Source of the DNA: Methylovorus sp. MM2
GTDB taxonomy: Bacteria > Pseudomonadota > Gammaproteobacteria > Burkholderiales > Methylophilaceae
Assembly: GCF_001648895.1 (NCBI RefSeq)
Contig: NZ_LXUF01000001.1
Span: 310,001 to 374,000 of the forward strand
DNA length: 64,000 bases
Direction of reading: 5' to 3'
Under the pieces are notes generated by a model, which was given only the letters and a program-made list of their open reading frames with translations, did not search any database and was not told where the DNA came from. Of the stretch, positions 9,679-21,024 are shown piece after piece. The number at the start of each line of letters is the position of its first letter. Position 1 is the first letter of the stretch. The position numbers were made by a program, and so were the translations under genes.

Positions 9679-9736
9679 TCACCACATCGTTTGGCGCCGT
9701 TGAGCGCCGAAATCGCTAATTTAAGATTTTGGGGAA
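9630..9736 (+). promoter_or_regulatory. trpE leader RNA with competing pairings and a sequestered Shine-Dalgarno region
   Basis: Three pairings are visible. The first: TTCCCCAATCTT (9630-9641, inside the leader ORF) pairs with AAGATT (9723-9728) and GGGGAA (9731-9736), 12 pairs with a 2-nt bulge, burying the trpE ribosome binding site. The second: CGATGGTGG (9661-9669), which contains Trp codons, pairs with CCACATCG (9682-9689) with one bulge. The third: TTTGGCGC (9690-9697) pairs with GCGCCGAA (9704-9711) around a 6-nt loop. The last hairpin is not followed by a clean T tract, so translational control seems likelier than classic termination. The mechanism is inferred. Confidence 0.6.
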
Positions 9737-9741
9737 TTTTC

Positions 9742-11229
9742 ATGCAGCACACATTAAGTAAACAGGAATTTGAAGCCCTTGCAGGCGAGGGTTTCAACCG
9801 TATTCCGCTGGTCGTTGAGACGTATGCTGATCTCGATACACCGCTTTCACTCTACCTAAAGCTCGCTAATAAGCCATATTCCTACCTGCTTGAATCTGTT
9901 CAGGGCGGCGAGCGTTTCGGGCGGTATTCCATCATAGGCTTACCTGCAAAAACACGCATCGTGGTGCATGGCAACGATGTGAATGTGCTGCAAGATGGCA
10001 AAGTGATCGAATCATCTCGTGATGCCAATCCGCTAGACTTCGTGCAGGAATACCAAGCCAGATTCAAAGTGCCTCCGCATGAAGGTCTGCCGCGTTTTAC
10101 TGGTGGTTTAGCAGGCTATTTCAGCTATGAAACGATTCGTTATATCGAACGTAGATTAGCCGCGACTAAAAAGCCTGATGCGATTGGTGTGCCGGATATC
10201 TTGCTAATGGTTTCAGAAGAGCTGGCCGTTATCGATAATTTATCTGGCAAACTTTATTTCATCGTGTATGCCAATCCGGCAGATGCGAATAGCTACGATA
10301 ATGCTTTGGTGCGTTTGAATGGCTTGGTTCGCCAACTCAGAGAATCTGTGAATATCCCTGAAGCGACAGCGATGCAGGCAACCACTGCCAGCTCTGAATT
10401 TGGCGAAGATAATTTCAAGGCCGCTGTTAAAAAAGCGCAGGAATACATCATTGATGGCGACATCATGCAAGTGGTGTTGTCGCAACGCATGGCGCAGCCT
10501 TTTCTTGCGCCACCATTGTCACTTTATCGCGCATTACGCAGTTTGAACCCTTCCCCTTATATGTTTTATTACGATATGGATGACCATCATGTCGTTGGCG
10601 CTTCGCCTGAGATACTCGTGCGCCTAGAAGATGATACGGTCACCTCTCGCCCTATCGCGGGGACACGCGCACGTGGCAAGACGCGCGAGCAGGATATCGC
10701 CTTGGCTGAAGAGCTGCTAGCTGATCCAAAAGAGATCGCTGAGCATGTACAGTTGATGGATCTTGGCCGTAATGATGTCGGCCGTGTGGCACAAACTGGT
10801 ACCGTAAAAGTGACAGACAAGATGACCATCGAGCGTTATTCACACGTGATGCATATTGTCTCGAATGTCGAAGGCAAGCTAAAACCCGGTATGCAGGCTA
10901 TCGATGTATTAAAGGCGACATTCCCTGCTGGCACACTGAGTGGTGCTCCCAAAGTGAGGGCGATGGAGATCATTGATGAGTTGGAGCCCAGTAAACGTGG
11001 CATCTATGGTGGTGCAGTAGGCTACCTTGGTTTTAATGGTGATATGGATTTAGCAATCGCCATACGCACAGGCGTCATTAAGGATGGTATGCTCTATTCG
11101 CAAGCAGGGGCAGGCATCGTTGCAGACTCTGTTCCCGAGAGTGAATGGATAGAAACCCAAAATAAAGCGCGTGCAGTTTTACGCGCCGCGGAGATGGTAC
11201 TAGCAGGTCTCGATAACAGCGAGGTTTAG
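9742..11229 (+). CDS. trpE: Anthranilate synthase component I
   Basis: TrpE converts chorismate to anthranilate using ammonia supplied by TrpG. The 495 residues include the feedback-site motif LLES at 49-52, which binds tryptophan in homologues. The chorismate-binding core has [38 protein letters not shown] and [15 protein letters not shown], all intact. The ATG at 9742 is chosen because GGGGAA at 9731-9736 precedes it. The frame is also open to a TTG at 9691, but the added 17 residues lie on the leader hairpin and are not family-like. Three controls are therefore possible: leader stalling, Shine-Dalgarno sequestration and enzyme feedback. Confidence 0.95.
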   Translation: MQHTLSKQEFEALAGEGFNRIPLVVETYADLDTPLSLYLKLANKPYSYLLESVQGGERFGRYSIIGLPAKTRIVVHGNDVNVLQDGKVIESSRDANPLDFVQEYQARFKVPPHEGLPRFTGGLAGYFSYETIRYIERRLAATKKPDAIGVPDILLMVSEELAVIDNLSGKLYFIVYANPADANSYDNALVRLNGLVRQLRESVNIPEATAMQATTASSEFGEDNFKAAVKKAQEYIIDGDIMQVVLSQRMAQPFLAPPLSLYRALRSLNPSPYMFYYDMDDHHVVGASPEILVRLEDDTVTSRPIAGTRARGKTREQDIALAEELLADPKEIAEHVQLMDLGRNDVGRVAQTGTVKVTDKMTIERYSHVMHIVSNVEGKLKPGMQAIDVLKATFPAGTLSGAPKVRAMEIIDELEPSKRGIYGGAVGYLGFNGDMDLAIAIRTGVIKDGMLYSQAGAGIVADSVPESEWIETQNKARAVLRAAEMVLAGLDNSEV

Positions 11230-11230
11230 C

Positions 11231-13819
11231 ATGCCCTTACTCAATAGCTTGCGCTTACGCAGGCTGCTCGTCATCACGCTTGTCTATTTTATTATGGGCA
11301 AGTTAGGCCTCCTCATTCCCAATCTTTCACCCGGCGTTACCATGATATGGTTGCCCAGCGGCATTGCTGTAGCAGCGTTGATGCGCTGGGGATACTTCTA
11401 TTGGCCAGCGATTTTCGTCGGGGCTTTTCTTGCGGATGGTAGCCAAACAGGCTTTGCCTATTTCTGGGTCTATTGCGGTATCGGTGTAGGCAGCACCGTT
11501 GCAGCCCTATTGACGACATGGCTGCTAAAACGCTTCAAATTCTCACCAACTTTAAACCATATCCGCGATATTGCCCTGATGGCATTGTTCGCAGGTTTAG
11601 GGACTGTGATCGCGGCGACCTTTGGTATCGGCAGCTTAGTCATGGGTGGCATTATCCCAACCACAGAAATCTCTGAATCATGGATGATATGGTGGGCAGG
11701 CGATACTGTTGGCGTATTACTGGCATTGCCAACTTTGCTGAATGTCTCTAAAGATAAATTGAAGCAGTTATGGAAGCAAAGCACACATTACCTTTTTTGG
11801 GTGGGTCTTGTGTTCACTTTGCAGTTGCTCATCTTCAGGTTTATTCATCCTGACTCGTGGCAATTCATGTTGCTGGCATTCATTGTATTGCCCTTGGTGA
11901 TATGGGTCACGATGCGCTTTGGATTGATTGGCGCTGCATTGCTAGTGCTCGGATTGTCTGTGATATCAGTGTGGTCTGCCGCTGATGGGCAAGGGCCATT
12001 CTCGCAGCCAGACCCACATCAGACCGCATTAGAGCTCTGGGTATTTATGAGCACAATGTCTTTAGTTGTATTCCTCATCACCGTTTTGCAGGCGGAATGG
12101 CAGGCGAGTGAAAAAGCATTGCGAAGCAGTGAAGCTAAACTACGTGCGGTGATTGAGGGCGCGTTGGATGCTATCGTGACGATTGATGAGAATGGACATC
12201 TTGTCGAGTTTAATCCTGCGGCAGAGCGGATCTTTGGCTATCAACGCTCACAGGTGATTGGTCGCCCCTTAGCGGAGGTCATTATTCCGCCGCAACATAG
12301 AAAAGCCCATGCAGCAGGTCTTAGTCATTATGTTGCTACTGGCGAAAAAAAGATCTTCGATAAACGGTTGGAGCTCACTGCGGTGCGTGCAGATGGATCA
12401 GAGTTTCCAGTAGAACTCACGATCACATCGCTGGATAATTCAGGATTTCCGTTGATGACAGGCTTTATTCGCGATATCACCGAGCGTAAGCAGGCGGAAC
12501 AGGAGATTCGTAACCTTGCCTTTTTCGATGCGCTGACGACCTTGCCCAATAGGCGCTTATTATTGGATCGTCTTGAACAGGCACTGAATGCGAGTAATCG
12601 TACTCAGATGCATGGCGCAGTGATCTTCATCGATCTGGATAATTTTAAGGCCTTGAATGATACGCGTGGTCATGCGGTCGGTGATCTGCTATTGATCGAG
12701 GTTGCGCAGCGCTTGCGCCAGTGTGTACGTGCCGAAGATACGGTTGCGCGTCTTGGTGGCGATGAGTTTGTGATATTACTTGAAGATCTGAGTACTGATA
12801 TCACGCAATCGCTGGCGCAGGTCAAATTGGTAAGCGAAAAAGTACAGGCGGCAATCAATCAACCGTATTCACTGCAGAATTTCGAACACCATAATTCCTC
12901 GAGTATCGGCATTAGCACTTTCTGCGGTAATGATGTTAGTCCCGATGATTTGTTGAAGCGCTCTGATACTGCGATGTATCAGGCAAAGAACGCCGGGCGT
13001 AATACACTGATGTTCTTTGACCCTGCGATGCAGGCAAACCTGGAAAAGCGTATCTCTCTAGAGGCGCAACTACGTATCGCGTTAGCTCAGAATCAATTCC
13101 GTGCTTATTTCCAACCACAACTTAATTCAGAGAGAAATATCTTCGGCGCAGAGCTATTGATTCGTTGGGAGCATCCCCAGCATGGCCTGATTCTGCCAAT
13201 GGAATTTATCCCAATTGCTGAAGATACGGGCCTCATCGTCCCGATCGGGCATTGGGTTTTGCAGCAAGCTTGCGAGCAGATACGGGCATGGCAAACCTTG
13301 CCGCAAGCGCAAAACTTGCGATTAGCGGTCAATGTGAGCGCGCGCCAATTCAAGCAAAGGAATTTTGTGGATGAACTGACGGCATTGATCGTAAAAACCG
13401 GCGCTAACCCAGAGTTGTTAGAGCTGGAGCTGACAGAAAGCACCTTGCTCGATAATGTTGAGGATACGGTCAAAAAGATGTTTGCTTTGCGTGCGGTCGG
13501 CGTGCATTTCTCTATGGACGATTTTGGGACGGGTTATTCGTCACTATCCTATTTAAAACAGCTGCCACTGACCCAAGTTAAGATCGATAAGTCATTTGTA
13601 CGAGATATCGCGATTGATGCTAACGATGCGGCCATCGTGCAGGCGATTATTGGCATGAGCCAGACCTTAGGGTTAAGTGTGATTGCAGAAGGCGTAGAAA
13701 CCGAAGCGCAGTTTGATCTGCTGAGAGAGTATGGTTGTAGGCAGTTCCAAGGCTATATGTTTGCAAAGCCTGCTCCGTTAGAAAACCTTGAAGCGATGCT
13801 ACTGTCAGAGCGTGGGTAA
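11231..13819 (+). CDS. MASE1-PAS-GGDEF-EAL c-di-GMP turnover protein
   Basis: This 862-residue protein has an N-terminal MASE1-type membrane sensor (about 8 hydrophobic segments, 1-290, with MIWLPSGIAVAAL). A PAS domain (about 300-418), a GGDEF domain and an EAL domain follow. GGDEF is intact at 509-513, with a product-inhibition site RAED at 500-503 exactly five residues upstream. The EAL half has ELL at 641-643, NVSARQ, ELELTES, DDFGTGYSS, KIDKSF and EGVET, so both synthesis and hydrolysis of c-di-GMP look possible. It starts 1 nt after the trpE stop and lies before trpG, so it should be cotranscribed with tryptophan genes. The sensed signal is unknown. Confidence 0.9.
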   Translation: MPLLNSLRLRRLLVITLVYFIMGKLGLLIPNLSPGVTMIWLPSGIAVAALMRWGYFYWPAIFVGAFLADGSQTGFAYFWVYCGIGVGSTVAALLTTWLLKRFKFSPTLNHIRDIALMALFAGLGTVIAATFGIGSLVMGGIIPTTEISESWMIWWAGDTVGVLLALPTLLNVSKDKLKQLWKQSTHYLFWVGLVFTLQLLIFRFIHPDSWQFMLLAFIVLPLVIWVTMRFGLIGAALLVLGLSVISVWSAADGQGPFSQPDPHQTALELWVFMSTMSLVVFLITVLQAEWQASEKALRSSEAKLRAVIEGALDAIVTIDENGHLVEFNPAAERIFGYQRSQVIGRPLAEVIIPPQHRKAHAAGLSHYVATGEKKIFDKRLELTAVRADGSEFPVELTITSLDNSGFPLMTGFIRDITERKQAEQEIRNLAFFDALTTLPNRRLLLDRLEQALNASNRTQMHGAVIFIDLDNFKALNDTRGHAVGDLLLIEVAQRLRQCVRAEDTVARLGGDEFVILLEDLSTDITQSLAQVKLVSEKVQAAINQPYSLQNFEHHNSSSIGISTFCGNDVSPDDLLKRSDTAMYQAKNAGRNTLMFFDPAMQANLEKRISLEAQLRIALAQNQFRAYFQPQLNSERNIFGAELLIRWEHPQHGLILPMEFIPIAEDTGLIVPIGHWVLQQACEQIRAWQTLPQAQNLRLAVNVSARQFKQRNFVDELTALIVKTGANPELLELELTESTLLDNVEDTVKKMFALRAVGVHFSMDDFGTGYSSLSYLKQLPLTQVKIDKSFVRDIAIDANDAAIVQAIIGMSQTLGLSVIAEGVETEAQFDLLREYGCRQFQGYMFAKPAPLENLEAMLLSERG

Positions 13820-13915
13820 AAACACGGGCTTTCGTTTATACGCGATTCCGGCGAAAATAGCAGGCTATTCGATTATTTTAAGTTGATCGCTCTGTAAAAA
13901 GAGCAAAGGCAAATT

Positions 13916-14482
13916 ATGTTGTTGATGATAGATAATTATGACTCCTTCACCTATAACCTCGTGCAATATCTTGGGGAATTGGGGCAGGATGTAGTGGTTT
14001 ATCGGAATGATGAGATCGATCTGGCAAAAGTGGCTGAACTTAAGCCGCGCCATATCGTGATCTCCCCGGGGCCATGTACACCAAATGAAGCGGGTATTTC
14101 GGTGCCGCTGATCAATGAGTTCGCCGGTAAGATCCCGTTGCTTGGCGTTTGCCTTGGGCATCAAAGTATAGGGCAGGCATTTGGCGGTAATATCATTCAC
14201 GCCAAAAAGCTGATGCATGGTAAGACCTCGCAAGTCATGCATCAAGATGTCGGGGTATTCAAAGGGTTGCCTAATCCCTTCACTGCAACGCGTTATCACT
14301 CATTGGTAATCGAACGTGAGACTATTCCAGATTGCCTAGAGATCACTGCTTGGACTGATGATGGTGAGATCATGGGCGTGCGCCATAAGACTCTACCTGT
14401 CGAGGGCGTGCAATTCCACCCGGAATCCATCCTGACTGAGTATGGCCACGAATTGCTGGATAATTTCCTGAAAGCTTATTGA
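13916..14482 (+). CDS. trpG: Anthranilate synthase component II (glutamine amidotransferase)
   Basis: TrpG hydrolyses glutamine and channels ammonia to TrpE. The homologous PabA does the same for para-aminobenzoate synthesis, and one protein may serve both here. The 188-residue class I amidotransferase has nucleophile Cys79 in LLGVCLGHQ and His168/Glu170 in QFHPESI, plus ISPGPCTP for the oxyanion region. A 96-bp gap with small inverted repeats separates it from the GGDEF-EAL gene. Its TGA overlaps the trpD ATG (TGATG). Confidence 0.94.
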   Translation: MLLMIDNYDSFTYNLVQYLGELGQDVVVYRNDEIDLAKVAELKPRHIVISPGPCTPNEAGISVPLINEFAGKIPLLGVCLGHQSIGQAFGGNIIHAKKLMHGKTSQVMHQDVGVFKGLPNPFTATRYHSLVIERETIPDCLEITAWTDDGEIMGVRHKTLPVEGVQFHPESILTEYGHELLDNFLKAY

Positions 14483-15504
14483 TGGAAATGACGGTGAAGG
14501 CTGCATTACAAAAGCTGATAGAGCATCAGGATTTTACGCATGAAGAGATGCTCTCTATCATGCGGCAAGTCATGGCCGGCGCTTTCACTCCTGCGCAAAT
14601 CGCGGGGCTGCTCATTGGCCTGCGTGTGAAAGGTGAGACGGTCGATGAGATCGCTGCTGCTGCGCAAGTCATGCGTGAGCTTGTGACGAAAGTGCAAGTC
14701 AATGATGATGCTTACCTAATCGATACATGTGGCACCGGTGGTGCTGTGAATAAAGCATTTAATGTCTCGACTTGTTCTGCTTTCGTTGCCGCAGGTGCTA
14801 ACGCCAGAATCGCCAAACATGGCAACCGTGCTGCATCATCTAAAACGGGTAGTGCAGATGTGCTTGAAGCTTTAGGTGTGAATATCAACTTACAACCCGA
14901 GCAAGTAGCAGCCTGCGTAAATGAAGTGGGTATCGGTTTTATGTTTGCCCCCAACCATCACAGTGCAATGAAGCATGCCGCACCAGTGAGACGTGAATTA
15001 GGTGTACGAACGTTATTTAATTTGTTAGGGCCTTTGACCAACCCAGCTGGTGCCAAGCGGCAAGTGATGGGTGTTTTTCACAAAGATTTAGTACCTTTGC
15101 TTGCTAATGCGTTGCAACGTCTCGGTAGTGAACATGTGATGGTGGTACACAGTGCAGATGAGATGGATGAGATATCTTTCGCGGGTGATACTTACGTCGC
15201 GGAATTAAAAGATGGCGTGGTGACTGAGTACACGCTGAACCCAAAAGATTTTGGCATGCCGCTCCATCATGTTGATAGTATTCGTGTGGAAAATGCGGAA
15301 GAATCCAGTCGCCTGATTACATCTGTGCTCAATGGCGAACAAGGCCCGGCGCGCGATATCGTCTTATTGAATGCGGGTGCCGCAATCTATGTGGCTGGTG
15401 TCGAAAGCACCTTGCAGGCTGGCATCAAAAAAGCGGCTGAGGTGATAGATTCAGGCGCTGCGCTTGCCAAGTTAAATGCGCTGAAAAAGTGCAGTAACGC
15501 TTAG
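14482..15504 (+). CDS. trpD: Anthranilate phosphoribosyltransferase
   Basis: TrpD transfers phosphoribose from PRPP to anthranilate, the second step of the tryptophan branch. The 340 residues show the PRPP-binding GTGG at 84-87, the NVSTCSAFV segment and the KHGNRAASSKTGSADVLE anthranilate/PRPP site. The ATG at 14482 overlaps the trpG stop as TGATG, so I prefer it over an in-frame TTG at 14479 or the ATG at 14488. Length is normal. Confidence 0.95.
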   Translation: MEMTVKAALQKLIEHQDFTHEEMLSIMRQVMAGAFTPAQIAGLLIGLRVKGETVDEIAAAAQVMRELVTKVQVNDDAYLIDTCGTGGAVNKAFNVSTCSAFVAAGANARIAKHGNRAASSKTGSADVLEALGVNINLQPEQVAACVNEVGIGFMFAPNHHSAMKHAAPVRRELGVRTLFNLLGPLTNPAGAKRQVMGVFHKDLVPLLANALQRLGSEHVMVVHSADEMDEISFAGDTYVAELKDGVVTEYTLNPKDFGMPLHHVDSIRVENAEESSRLITSVLNGEQGPARDIVLLNAGAAIYVAGVESTLQAGIKKAAEVIDSGAALAKLNALKKCSNA

Positions 15505-15514
15505 GCCGCCAGTT

Positions 15515-15985
15515 GTGTTCAAATTACTTTTGGTCATTGTTATTGCCGTCATCTACACGGCGTTCAATTACAAATCACTTGGATTAACTGATACCAAAGA
15601 ACAGGCTACGCAAGCGTATGAAGTTACGCAAAATATGCGCTCAGGTGTTGCAGCGGCACAAGACATCCAAACCGCATTTGAGAGTCACATTAGTAATCTG
15701 CAGGTCAATGCAAAAGCGCAAGTAGTGAAAGTGTTGCCAGATGATAATGAGGCACCTCGCCATCAACGGTTCATTCTAAAACTTGATAATGGCATTACCC
15801 TGCTGGTGGCGCATAATATCGACCTTGCGCCACGAGTCGAGAGTCTAAATGTGGGCGATACCGTCGAATTCAACGGTGAGTATGAATGGAATGCAAAAGG
15901 TGGCGTAGTACATTGGACGCACCGTGACCCACAAGGTCGGCATGCCGATGGTTGGTTGCGGCACAATGGTAAAATATATCAGTAG
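15515..15985 (+). CDS. DUF3465 family protein with N-terminal membrane anchor
   Basis: This 156-residue protein begins with a GTG codon and a single hydrophobic segment (about 2-17), with no clear signal-peptidase site. The C-terminal half (about 65-156) resembles DUF3465, an OB-like beta-rich domain, with HQRFILKL, LLVAHNIDLAPRV, VEFNGEYEWN and the ending HADGWLRHNGKIYQ. Its function is unknown. It lies 10 nt behind trpD and 38 nt before trpC, inside the tryptophan block. That position suggests cotranscription but gives no direct clue to its role. Confidence 0.78.
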   Translation: MFKLLLVIVIAVIYTAFNYKSLGLTDTKEQATQAYEVTQNMRSGVAAAQDIQTAFESHISNLQVNAKAQVVKVLPDDNEAPRHQRFILKLDNGITLLVAHNIDLAPRVESLNVGDTVEFNGEYEWNAKGGVVHWTHRDPQGRHADGWLRHNGKIYQ

Positions 15986-16023
15986 ATATTCGCAGGTAGA
16001 TACGAAGAAAGTTTAGTGACGAT

Positions 16024-18474
<2,451 letters not shown>

Positions 18475-18500
18475 GACACCCCTCTCAGGTATTTGCCTGT

Positions 18501-20858
18501 CTAGAAAAGCTGGTCCACCTTGGTGGGTTCTTGAGGATCTTTTTCTTTGGATGGTGAGAAGAATCCAGAGATCGTTTCCAGTAATGATTTATCAGGCTCA
18601 GGTGGTGGGAACTCATGATAGAAATACTCATAGATGCCAGCTTCATTATCTTCAACATGTGTCCCTTTTACCGGGTCAATCTTAATGGAATTAACACCCT
18701 CCGGTACAGTGTAAGGGTTGTCCGGCGTTCCTTTTAGCACAGGCGTCATGTAGCTGATCCATATCGGTAATGCCGCTTGCCCACCGGTTTCATTATTGCC
18801 TAGTGAGCGTGGATGGTCGAAGCCAATCCACGCCACTGCAACCTGTTTTGGGTTAAAGCCGGCAAACCATGCATCGATCTGGTTGTTGGTCGTGCCTGTC
18901 TTGCCTGCCAAATCACTACGGCCTATCTGGCGAGCCTTCGCTGCTGTACCGATTCTTGCCACATCCTGCAATATCGAAGTCATGAGGAATGCATTGCGTC
19001 CATCGATGACACGTGGCGCATCTTTTCCCGCGATTAAAGGTTTAGCCTGCTCGATCACATGGCCTTGGCTGTCGGTGATCTTGCCGATGATATAAGGTTT
19101 GACACGGTAACCGCCGTTGGCAAATATCGCATAGGCACCAGCCATCTGCCAAGGCGTGGCGGAACCTGCACCCAGTGCCATCGCCAAGTACGGAGGATGA
19201 TCTTTCGGGGAAAAGCCAAATCGGCTGATGTAATCCTGCGCATAATTAACACCAATCGCCTGCAGAATGCGAATAGATACCATGTTCTTCGACTTTGTCA
19301 GCGCAGTACGTAGGCGCATAGGCCCTTCGTACTTACCATCAAAATTCTTAGGGTCCCATGATGAGCCACTACCGGTTTCTGCGGCACTCAGTGAGATCGG
19401 CTCGTCATTAATGATCGTCGCGGGTGTATAACCTTTCTCTATCGCTGCCGAGTAGATGAAAGGTTTAAAGCTTGAGCCGGGCTGTCTCCATGCTTGCGTC
19501 ACATGATTGAATTTATTTCGATTAAAGTCAAAGCCGCCCACAAGTGCACGAACTGCCCCATTTTCAGGATCAACTGCCACCAATGCAGATTCTACTTGCG
19601 GCAGCTGGGCAATACGCCAGCTATCGGTTAATTTGACGATACGGACGACAGCACCAAATTTTATGCTTCTTTTTTCAGGGTCTTTCTCATTTAATGTTTT
19701 CTGAACCAACGCTAGTCCATCACCCTCAATCTCAATATTTTCCCCAGATTTTGAGTGAACGGTCACCGATTTTGGCCCGACTTTTGTAACGATTGCCGGA
19801 ATCAGACCATTGAATGCCTCAATATCATCCAATGCTTTATCCATCCAGTTAACCTCGTGGTCAGTACTTGTATTGCTTGCCTGAACGACTTTCTCTGGCC
19901 CGCGATACCCATGGCGACGGTCATAATCCAGTATGCCTTGCAGAATTGCGGCATTCGCAGCCTCTTGATTACTCTTGAGTATGGTTGTGTAGACTTTCAA
20001 GCCGCTACTGTAGATATTATCTTGATAGCGCTGATACATCTCCTGTCTAACCAGTTCTGCCACATAATCTGCCGCTAGATCGCGCGATTGACGTGATGCC
20101 TTGAAACGTAAAGGTTCTTTTACCGCTGCCTCATAGCTTGGCTCATCAATGAAGCCATAGTGATACATGTTATATAGCACTTCGCGTTGCCTTTTTATGG
20201 CGCGCTTCGGGTTCACGAAAGGATTATATGCAGAAGGCGCTTTAGGCAGACCAGCTAACACAGCAGTTTCAGCTAAAGAAAGCTTATCCAATGGCTTACC
20301 AAAGTAGACTTGAGATGCCGCGGCAAACCCATAAGCGCGCTGTCCCAGATAGATCTGATTGATATAAACCTCAAGGATTTTATCTTTACTTAAGCTATGC
20401 TCGATCTTGATAGCAAGTAATGCTTCATTGATTTTGCGCTTAAAGGTTCTTTCGCTAGATAAGAAGAAATTACGTGCTACCTGCATGGTAATGGTGCTGG
20501 CACCTTCACGGCCGCCGCCAGTAATATTGTTGACTATCGCTCTTAATATGCCGCGCGTATCCACGCCGCCATGCTGGTAGAACCTTCTGTCTTCAATAGC
20601 CAGAACCGCAGACTGCATGTTTTTCGGGACATCTTCAATCTTGGTGAATGCCCGGCGCTCTTCACCGAACTCGCCTAGCAGATAACCATCTTCCGAATAT
20701 ACGCGCAACGGTACTTTAGGCCGATAATCTGTGAGGACTTCTAATGAGGGCAGTTCAGGGTATATTAGGGTCGCTGCCAGACCGACAAGTGCTGCGACAA
20801 CCAATCCGAATACGATTGTGATCAGGATTAAGAACTGCCACCATTTTTTGGGAAACAT
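18501..20858 (-). CDS. mrcA: Penicillin-binding protein 1A
   Basis: This bifunctional class A PBP polymerises and cross-links peptidoglycan in the periplasm. The 785 residues have an N-terminal anchor (about 8-32) and a glycosyltransferase 51 domain with the catalytic glutamate in IEDRRFYQHGG (Glu89) and GASTITMQVARN. A PBP1A OB-like insert follows. The transpeptidase domain has its serine in GSSFKPF and a KTGTTN box near 675. The 5' side faces pilM across 166 bp, as in many Proteobacteria where ponA and pilM diverge. Length is typical. Confidence 0.95.
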   Translation of the reverse strand: MFPKKWWQFLILITIVFGLVVAALVGLAATLIYPELPSLEVLTDYRPKVPLRVYSEDGYLLGEFGEERRAFTKIEDVPKNMQSAVLAIEDRRFYQHGGVDTRGILRAIVNNITGGGREGASTITMQVARNFFLSSERTFKRKINEALLAIKIEHSLSKDKILEVYINQIYLGQRAYGFAAASQVYFGKPLDKLSLAETAVLAGLPKAPSAYNPFVNPKRAIKRQREVLYNMYHYGFIDEPSYEAAVKEPLRFKASRQSRDLAADYVAELVRQEMYQRYQDNIYSSGLKVYTTILKSNQEAANAAILQGILDYDRRHGYRGPEKVVQASNTSTDHEVNWMDKALDDIEAFNGLIPAIVTKVGPKSVTVHSKSGENIEIEGDGLALVQKTLNEKDPEKRSIKFGAVVRIVKLTDSWRIAQLPQVESALVAVDPENGAVRALVGGFDFNRNKFNHVTQAWRQPGSSFKPFIYSAAIEKGYTPATIINDEPISLSAAETGSGSSWDPKNFDGKYEGPMRLRTALTKSKNMVSIRILQAIGVNYAQDYISRFGFSPKDHPPYLAMALGAGSATPWQMAGAYAIFANGGYRVKPYIIGKITDSQGHVIEQAKPLIAGKDAPRVIDGRNAFLMTSILQDVARIGTAAKARQIGRSDLAGKTGTTNNQIDAWFAGFNPKQVAVAWIGFDHPRSLGNNETGGQAALPIWISYMTPVLKGTPDNPYTVPEGVNSIKIDPVKGTHVEDNEAGIYEYFYHEFPPPEPDKSLLETISGFFSPSKEKDPQEPTKVDQLF

Positions 20859-21024
20859 TTGAATAACTATCTATGTGAAGTAATACAGTATGAATATACT
20901 ATAAGTGTATGACCAAATAAAATAAAATTAAAAATTGCTTTACAGGGGTTAAACTTGTTGCTAGCATTTAATGTAAATTATCACTAATGTGCGTAACTAC
21001 CCAATATAGAAAGGGAATTTCGGT

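Noticed and set aside
9690-9740. Classic trp attenuator terminator
   Set aside because: The 9690-9711 hairpin is stable but is followed by AATCGCTAAT, not a T run, so I call the region a leader control element rather than a standard terminator.
9691-9741. Upstream TTG start for trpE at 9691
   Set aside because: The extra 17 residues fall on the leader hairpin, and GGGGAA precedes the ATG at 9742, which gives the normal TrpE N-terminus.
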